64,000 bases of DNA from Novosphingobium pokkalii. Lineage in GTDB: Bacteria > Pseudomonadota > Alphaproteobacteria > Sphingomonadales > Sphingomonadaceae. Numbering within the stretch: the stretch's first letter is position 1; each line of letters begins with the position of its first letter. Positions 58,606 through 64,000 of this stretch are shown piece after piece. The notes beneath the pieces are model-generated. The model saw only the letters and a program-made list of their open reading frames with translations. It was not told the DNA's origin and searched no databases. The DNA is taken from positions 31,070-95,069 of the forward strand of contig NZ_BMZP01000019.1 in NCBI RefSeq assembly GCF_014652855.1. The letters run 5' to 3'. Position numbers and translations under genes: made by a program.

Positions 58606-61095
58606 ATGGCGAGCCAATTTCGCAAGACAGGTACCCGGGTGATGCTGGGTAGCGTTCTCGCCCTGGGCGCAAGCACCGGGGTGCGCGCCGCGGAGCCGGC
58701 CACGACCAACGCCGGGACCGAGCCCGAGCACGAGCAGATCATCGTTACCGCCGTGGCAAGGGGCCAAAGCCGCCTGGATGCCGCGATCTCGATCAGTGCG
58801 CTGAACGGAACGCAGATCCAGCAGGCCGCGCCGCGCTCCGTGGCGGAAATCTTCCGCAACATCCCTGGTCTCCGCTCGGAAAGTTCGGGCGGCGAAGGCA
58901 ATGCCAATATCGCGGTACGCGGCCTGCCGGTGGCATCGGGCGGGTCCAAGTTCCTGCAAATCCAGGAAGACGGGCTTCCCGTGCTGGAATATGGCGACAT
59001 CACGTTCGGCACGGTGGACATGTTCGTGCGTGCCGATCTCAACCTGGAACGGGTGGAAGCGCTGCGCGGCGGCTCGGCCTCCACCTTTGCATCCAATTCG
59101 CCGGGCGGGGTGATCAACATGATCTCGCAGACCGGCGAAGTGGAAGGCGGCCAAATCCAGGTGCAGACCGGGCTGGATTACGGCGAGAACCGCGTGGACG
59201 TTTCGTATGGCGGGCATGCCGGGGAGCAGACTCGCTATCATTTCGGCGGCTTCTATCGCGCCGGCACCGGGCCGCGGGCGGCCGGCTATGACGGCAACCG
59301 GGGCGGGCAGATCAAGGCCAATGTCACCCGCGAATTCACCGGCGGCTATATCCGCATCATCGGCAAGTACCTGGATGACCGGGCGATTGCCTATCTGCCC
59401 AATCCCGTCCGCGTGAGCGGCAGCGATGGCGATCCCAGCTATGCCAACATCGCCAATTTCTCGATCAACCAGGATACGCTGCATTCCCGCTATATCACCC
59501 GCAACGTGACGCTGGATGGCAACAACAACCCGGTGACCGACGATCTGCGCGATGGCATGCATGGCGTGGTCAAGTCGATCGGGCTGGAAAGCCAGGTCTC
59601 GCTGGGTGGCGGCTGGCAATTGACCGAGCGCTTCCGCACCTCGGGCATTTCCGGCCGCTTCATCAGCAATTTTCCCTCGAACGTGGACAGCGCGGCCAGC
59701 ATCGCCACGGCGCTGGGCGGCGCCGATGCCACGCTGGCCTATGCCACCGGGCCGCGCGCCGGGCAGGCCATCGCCAATCCCGGCGCGCTCAACGGCAATG
59801 GCCTGCTGGCGCAAGTGGTGGTGTTCGATACCAAGCTCAACAGCCTGGCCAACACCACCAATGACTTGCGCGTTTCGGGCGGGGTGGACGTGGCGGGCAA
59901 GCCGCTGCGCCTGACCGGCGGCCTCTATTACTCGCGCCAGACCATCGACACCGACTGGCTGTGGACCTCGCTCGTCACCGATGTGGTCGGCGGGGGCAAT
60001 GCCGCGCTGGTCAACGTGTTTCGCAGCGATGGCACCGCCGTGACGCAGGGCGGGGTCTATGGCTATGGCGCCAGCTACTTCGGCTGCTGCCGGCGCAGCT
60101 ACAACGTGACCTACACCACCAAGGCACCCTATGCCTCGGCCAATCTCAAGCTGGGTGCGGCCAGCCTGGGCGCCTCGCTGCGCTATGACACGGTGCGCGC
60201 GCAGGGATCGATCGCCGGAGCGGACCTCGGCGGCGGGCGCGTGGGCACGACCAGCTATGACATCAACCGCGATGGCACGATCAGCGACGCGGAAACCCGC
60301 GTGGCGGTGATCCCGCTCAACAGCCCGGCGCCGGTGGACTATTCCGCCCATTATCTGTCCTATTCGTTCGGCCTCAACTATCGCCTGGACCAGCATGCCT
60401 CCGCCTTTGCCCGTTACAGCCTGGGCGGGCGGGCCAATGCCGACCGGCTGCTGTTCGGATCGGCGGTGAGCGCGGTCAATGGCCGGCTGGTCAATGCTTC
60501 GGCCGCCGTGGACAAGGTGCGCCAAGCGGAAACCGGGGTGAAGATCAGTGCCCGCCATGCCGCGCTCTATGCCACCGGCTTCTGGGCCAGCACGCAGGAG
60601 CAGAACTATGAAGCGACGACCAACACCTATCTCAACCGCCGCTATCGCGCCTATGGCATCGAACTGGAAGGCGAATACCGGGTTGGCCGGCTGGCGCTGA
60701 ACGGTGGCGGCACTTGGACCCATTCGCGCATCGTCTCGGATTCGATCACGCCAGCCAACGTGGGCCATACCCCGCGCCGCCAGGCACCGTTCACCTATCA
60801 GGGCCAGGCCCGCTATGATGCCGGGCGGTTTACCCTGGGCGGCAGCTTCTATGGCACTGCGGCCAGCTATACCCAGGACAGCAACCAGTTGAAGCTGCCG
60901 GCCTATACCAGCGTCAATGCCTTTGCCCAAGTGCGGCCGATCGAGCGCCTGACCCTGACGCTCAATGCCAACAACCTGTTCAACACGATCGGCCTGACCG
61001 AGGCCGAAGATGCCGCGATCCCGGCGAATGGCATCGTGCGGGCGCGCTCGATCAACGGGCGGACCATTTCGCTGGCGGCCAACTTCCGCCTGTGA
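58606..61095 (+). CDS. TonB-dependent receptor
   Basis: 829-residue outer-membrane receptor. Signal peptide (RVMLGSVLALGASTGVRA, cleavage near residue 28), plug with EQIIVTAVARGQSRLDAAIS, EIFRNIPGLRSESSGGEG, NLERVEALRGGSASTFASNS, then the barrel ending in LAANFRL. GGAGGG lies 5 nt before ATG 58606, so this is preferred over 58582. One extracellular loop has an unusual adjacent Cys pair (GCC in YFGCCRRSY). The substrate is unknown; the divergent TbpB-like gene suggests a joint uptake system. A strong hairpin follows. Confidence 0.93.
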   Translation: MASQFRKTGTRVMLGSVLALGASTGVRAAEPATTNAGTEPEHEQIIVTAVARGQSRLDAAISISALNGTQIQQAAPRSVAEIFRNIPGLRSESSGGEGNANIAVRGLPVASGGSKFLQIQEDGLPVLEYGDITFGTVDMFVRADLNLERVEALRGGSASTFASNSPGGVINMISQTGEVEGGQIQVQTGLDYGENRVDVSYGGHAGEQTRYHFGGFYRAGTGPRAAGYDGNRGGQIKANVTREFTGGYIRIIGKYLDDRAIAYLPNPVRVSGSDGDPSYANIANFSINQDTLHSRYITRNVTLDGNNNPVTDDLRDGMHGVVKSIGLESQVSLGGGWQLTERFRTSGISGRFISNFPSNVDSAASIATALGGADATLAYATGPRAGQAIANPGALNGNGLLAQVVVFDTKLNSLANTTNDLRVSGGVDVAGKPLRLTGGLYYSRQTIDTDWLWTSLVTDVVGGGNAALVNVFRSDGTAVTQGGVYGYGASYFGCCRRSYNVTYTTKAPYASANLKLGAASLGASLRYDTVRAQGSIAGADLGGGRVGTTSYDINRDGTISDAETRVAVIPLNSPAPVDYSAHYLSYSFGLNYRLDQHASAFARYSLGGRANADRLLFGSAVSAVNGRLVNASAAVDKVRQAETGVKISARHAALYATGFWASTQEQNYEATTNTYLNRRYRAYGIELEGEYRVGRLALNGGGTWTHSRIVSDSITPANVGHTPRRQAPFTYQGQARYDAGRFTLGGSFYGTAASYTQDSNQLKLPAYTSVNAFAQVRPIERLTLTLNANNLFNTIGLTEAEDAAIPANGIVRARSINGRTISLAANFRL

Positions 61096-61126
61096 AATTG
61101 CGAATCTCGCCGCGCGCCAGCGGCGT

Positions 61127-61177
61127 GACGGGCGGCGCCTCCGGCTCTTGCAGCCGGGGGCGCCGTCGGCGTTTTGG
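61127..61177 (+). terminator. Terminator after the TonB receptor
   Basis: GACGG(G)CGGCGCC(T)CCGGCT pairs with AGCCGG(GGG)CGCCGTC in a long stem, followed by a T run in GGCGTTTTGG. It lies about 30 nt past the receptor stop. Confidence 0.75.
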
Positions 61178-61515
61178 TGCCAGAAACGGGGCCCGATCCG
61201 GGCACATGGTCCAAAACGAACAGAAATACTCAGTATTTGTGCGGATGGCGCTTTTTGCGCGGGCGCGATTCATTGCTTCCGGAGGTTTCTTGGCTCGCGA
61301 GCAGGGCGGAAGTGGGGAATGATCCTTTCACCGGCAGCAAGACGCCGCCGAACAATCGCACCACAGGTCGCCCGCGCGGCGGTGGCTCCGGTCTGCCATC
61401 CACTGGCCGAACCACCGCCCGCCAAGGGCGCTGCTGGAGCACAAAGGCATAGGCAATCTCTGCCGATATTAAGGCTTTTGCCACGGGATATCACGTAGGA
61501 AAGGGGGCATGCGCC
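61178..61515. other. Intergenic region before wecC with a 15-bp palindrome
   Basis: About 340 bp. AAATACTCAGTATTT (61224-61238) is a perfect 7-bp dyad around one base and may be an operator. GGAAAGGGGG lies 9 nt before ATG 61516. No other gene or structured RNA is apparent. Confidence 0.5.
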
Positions 61516-62838
61516 ATGGCCACTGCGGCGCCTTTGAGGGATGAAACCGAAGAGATGATGACCCCAGCCCACCGCTTCAAGCGGGTTTCCGTGATCGGCC
61601 TTGGCTATATCGGGCTGCCCACCGCCGCCGTCTTCGCCTCACGCGGGATCGAGGTGATCGGCGTGGACGTGAACGAAATTGCCGTCCAGACGATCAACAA
61701 GGGCCGCATCCACATCGTGGAGCCGGACCTGGACATGGTGGTCCACGCCGCCGCCCGCGAAGGCCGGCTGCGCGCCACGTTGAAGCCGGAAGCGGCCGAT
61801 GCGTTCCTGATCGCCGTGCCCACGCCGTTCCGCGACGGGCACGAACCGGATCTGTCCTATATCGAAGCTGCGGCCCGGGCGATTGCCCCGGTGCTGGCCA
61901 AAGGCAACCTGGTGGTGCTGGAATCCACCTCTCCGGTGGGCACGACGGAACAGATCGCGGCCTGGCTGGCGGAAGAACGCCCGGACCTGAGCTTTCCGCA
62001 AGAGGCGGGCGAAGCGGCCGACGTGGCGGTGGCCTATTGCCCGGAGCGGGTGCTGCCCGGCCATGTGCTGCGCGAACTGGTGGAGAACGACCGCGTGATC
62101 GGGGGCCTCACCCCGCGCTGCTCGGCCGAGGCGGTGGCGCTCTACAGCACGTTCGTGAAAGGCGAATGCGTGGTCACCACCGCGCGCACCGCCGAAATGT
62201 GCAAGCTGACCGAAAACGCCTTTCGCGACGTGAACATCGCCTTTGCCAATGAACTGTCGATCATCTGCGACAAGCTGGGCATCAGCGTGTGGGAGCTGAT
62301 CCGGCTGGCCAACCGCCATCCGCGCGTCAATATCCTCCAGCCCGGCCCTGGCGTGGGCGGGCATTGCATTGCCGTGGACCCGTGGTTCATCGTCAACCGC
62401 AATCCTGACGAGGCCCGCCTGATCCATGCCGCGCGGCAGGTGAACGACAGCAAGCCGCACTGGGTGGTGGACAAGGTGCTGGCCGCCGCCCGCGCCGTGG
62501 CCGCACGCAAGGGTTGCGCCCCGCAGGACGTGCGCGTGGCCGCCTTCGGCCTGGCCTTCAAGCCCGATATCGACGACCTGCGCGAGAGCCCGGCGGTGGA
62601 TATCGTGAAGGAACTGTCCGCGCATTTCGCCCGGCCCCTGCTGGTCGTGGAACCGAATATCGCCGTTGTCCCGCCAGCCTTGGCGGAATGCGGCGTTGAA
62701 CTGATCGATGGCTTTGCCGCTCTCGATCAGGCCGATGTCTGGACCCTGCTGGTCGATCACCGCCCGTTCAAGACCGTTTCGCCCAAGCGGCGCGACGGGG
62801 TGGAGATCGTCGATGCACGCGGGATCTGGACGGATTGA
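61516..62838 (+). CDS. wecC: UDP-N-acetyl-D-mannosamine dehydrogenase
   Basis: NAD-dependent UDP-sugar dehydrogenase that oxidises UDP-ManNAc twice to UDP-ManNAcA for surface polysaccharide. The 440-residue product has the N-terminal Rossmann site SVIGLGYIGLPTAAVFASRG (about 24-43), the WecC-type segment AYCPERVLPGHVLRELVENDRVIGG, the catalytic Cys motif GPGVGGHCIAVDPWFI, and the C-terminal domain (about 320-440, AFGLAFKPDIDDLRESPAVD). An ATG at 61555 is a possible later start. No wecB epimerase is in the window. Probably belongs with the kps genes. Confidence 0.93.
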   Translation: MATAAPLRDETEEMMTPAHRFKRVSVIGLGYIGLPTAAVFASRGIEVIGVDVNEIAVQTINKGRIHIVEPDLDMVVHAAAREGRLRATLKPEAADAFLIAVPTPFRDGHEPDLSYIEAAARAIAPVLAKGNLVVLESTSPVGTTEQIAAWLAEERPDLSFPQEAGEAADVAVAYCPERVLPGHVLRELVENDRVIGGLTPRCSAEAVALYSTFVKGECVVTTARTAEMCKLTENAFRDVNIAFANELSIICDKLGISVWELIRLANRHPRVNILQPGPGVGGHCIAVDPWFIVNRNPDEARLIHAARQVNDSKPHWVVDKVLAAARAVAARKGCAPQDVRVAAFGLAFKPDIDDLRESPAVDIVKELSAHFARPLLVVEPNIAVVPPALAECGVELIDGFAALDQADVWTLLVDHRPFKTVSPKRRDGVEIVDARGIWTD

Positions 62839-63064
62839 GCGCCCGATCCGCCTGACCCCGTGCCCGCACGGCTGACGCGGCAAGCGTCGGCAAAGCGGGG
62901 ACGGGACGCCGGCAGCCAGAGCGGCCGGCCGGCACGGCGGAGAAGCAAGTGGCGGTGGCCCTGGCCACCATGGCCGGCCATTTCACAAGGCCGCCACCGC
63001 GTTTCGGATCGGGCTCTCGCCACCAAGGATTTCGTCCCGCCAGCCGGGGCACCATGGGGAGCCG

Positions 63065-64000
63065 ATGACCGACACGCGCACTTCTACCGCCTCTTTGCCG
63101 ACCGAAGCCGGGGATGGCGCCGCTTTTGCACCTGCACCGGGCGAGGCAGCGACGCTTTGCGCAGGGCGGGCTGCGCGCGTGAAGCGCGATGATCCGTCGC
63201 ACCAACCACACCAAGAGCAGGCACACCAAGGGCAGACAAACCAAGGGCAGACTGGCGATGCCATGCTGCAAAGCGCCGAACTGGCCGCCCGCGCAGCCGA
63301 AGCCATCGCCTGGCGCGCAGAAGCCGAGCATGCGCGGTTGGCCGCAACACAACAGGCGCAGCGGCACGAGCGGACGCTGGCCGCCTATGAAATGCGCGTG
63401 GCTGCCTTGGAGGATTCGCCGGCCTATCGCCTGGGCGAAACGCTGATCCAGGGCTGGCGCAAGCCCAATCGCTGGCTGGGCCTGCCAAGCGCCTTGCTCG
63501 CGCTGCGCCGTCCTGCATCGCCGCGCGGGGGTGTCGGGCAAGCGATCTCTGACAAAGCAGAAACTCCGCTGGCGCCGGCTGGTAGTAGCACGACCAGATC
63601 GGGCGCCGACGTGACGGCAACCGCTGATGCAACGGCGCCGGGCGGAGGATCGGCGGTGGCGCTGCCGGCGCTGCCCACGCTGTCTCCCGCAGCATTGCGC
63701 CGCGCCGAAGCAAAGGCCGCCAGCAAGGCGCAACAGCAGCGGCGCCGCGCCCGCGTGGCCCAGGCCGATGCCCATGCCGCCCGCGCCCGCGCGCTGTGGC
63801 CGGCCGATCCGGTGGCGGCGGCAGCGGCGGCGCAAGAAGCCCATGCACTGGACCCGCAACCGTGGCGGGCGAAGTGGCTGGCGTTCCGGCTGCATGACGC
63901 CGGGCATCTGGCGCGCCCGGCGGCGTTGTTGCAGGGCCTGCCGCAGGACCTGGCGATGAGCGCTTCGGAAAGCAGCCGCGCGCAGCAGATCCTGGCGCTT
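63065..64000 (+). CDS. Probable polysaccharide-cluster glycosyltransferase or TPR protein, 3' end outside the window
   Basis: The reading frame is open from ATG 63065 to the right edge (312 residues visible). The N-terminal 65 residues are low-complexity with a Gln/His-rich stretch (HQPHQEQAHQGQTNQGQ). A helical coiled region with Arg/Ala/Glu follows (about 68-118), then DSPAYRLGETLIQGWRKPNR (about 120-140), a motif that recurs before catalytic domains of capsule or O-antigen glycosyltransferases, and an Ala-rich helical section. The catalytic part would lie outside. It follows wecC by 226 bp that contain no gene. Confidence 0.6.
   Translation, partial: MTDTRTSTASLPTEAGDGAAFAPAPGEAATLCAGRAARVKRDDPSHQPHQEQAHQGQTNQGQTGDAMLQSAELAARAAEAIAWRAEAEHARLAATQQAQRHERTLAAYEMRVAALEDSPAYRLGETLIQGWRKPNRWLGLPSALLALRRPASPRGGVGQAISDKAETPLAPAGSSTTRSGADVTATADATAPGGGSAVALPALPTLSPAALRRAEAKAASKAQQQRRRARVAQADAHAARARALWPADPVAAAAAAQEAHALDPQPWRAKWLAFRLHDAGHLARPAALLQGLPQDLAMSASESSRAQQILAL

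Noticed and set aside
58552..60930. 792-codon frame opposite the second large TonB receptor
   Set aside because: Antisense shadow; the plus-strand receptor has signal peptide, plug and barrel.

Overview
The window is GC-rich (about two thirds G+C) chromosomal DNA from an alphaproteobacterium, most probably a sphingomonad (Novosphingobium/Sphingomonas type). Pointers are three large TonB-dependent receptor genes plus a TonB gene, the tRNA-Trp/secE/nusG/rplK/rplA block, an NDUFA12-type complex I subunit, many ATGA/TGATG-coupled genes, and GC-rich paired palindromes of the kind common in this group. Genus is inferred from gene content; no 16S rRNA gene is present.

Layout. 1-13.5 kb: end of an M24 peptidase, a TonB receptor with an AT-rich upstream region, an atypical crotonase, serS, a degenerate LytM (NlpD-like) protein, rimO, a cation diffusion facilitator, a chemoreceptor and corA. 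13.6-19.7 kb: a flavin monooxygenase coupled to a molybdopterin-binding-domain protein, a DUF3857/transglutaminase protein coupled to a small lipoprotein, and a FUSC membrane protein. 19.8-25.2 kb: rplA, rplK, nusG, secE, tRNA-Trp, then aat facing DUF2155, NDUFA12, DUF192 and recX genes. 25.4-33.4 kb: a fatty-acyl-AMP ligase, an SDR, a c-heme-sensing GGDEF/EAL protein, and a telA-xpaC-like-PHA granule protein operon. 33.5-38.7 kb: a GH130 gene coupled to a glycosyltransferase fused to a second domain, tonB and a single-domain response regulator.

38.7-46.3 kb is a soluble NAD-dependent formate dehydrogenase operon on the minus strand, in transcription order lysR (fdsR), fdsG, fdsB, mobA, fdsA, fdsD, fdhD. 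It supplies the diaphorase subunits, the molybdenum catalytic subunit, the small delta subunit, cofactor guanylylation and sulfuration. Two nearly identical 20-bp sites, one before fdsG and one before the lysR gene, look like the regulator's operators.

46.5-64 kb holds export genes of a group-2-type capsule (kpsF, kpsM, kpsT, kpsE-like, kpsD-like). They are separated from UDP-ManNAc dehydrogenase (wecC) and a probable glycosyltransferase at the right edge by about 9 kb of other genes: a TonB receptor whose signal-peptide-like leader is cut off by an in-frame stop, a low-GC patch with an orphan membrane protein, a small glycine-rich protein coupled to a DUF2252 protein, and a TbpB-like lipoprotein divergent from a second TonB receptor.

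No CRISPR array, phage, transposase or obvious defence island was found. The items most worth a second look are the interrupted receptor leader, the predicted FdsR operators, the heme-c cyclic-di-GMP protein, the GT4-fusion/GH130 pair and the lipoprotein/receptor pair.
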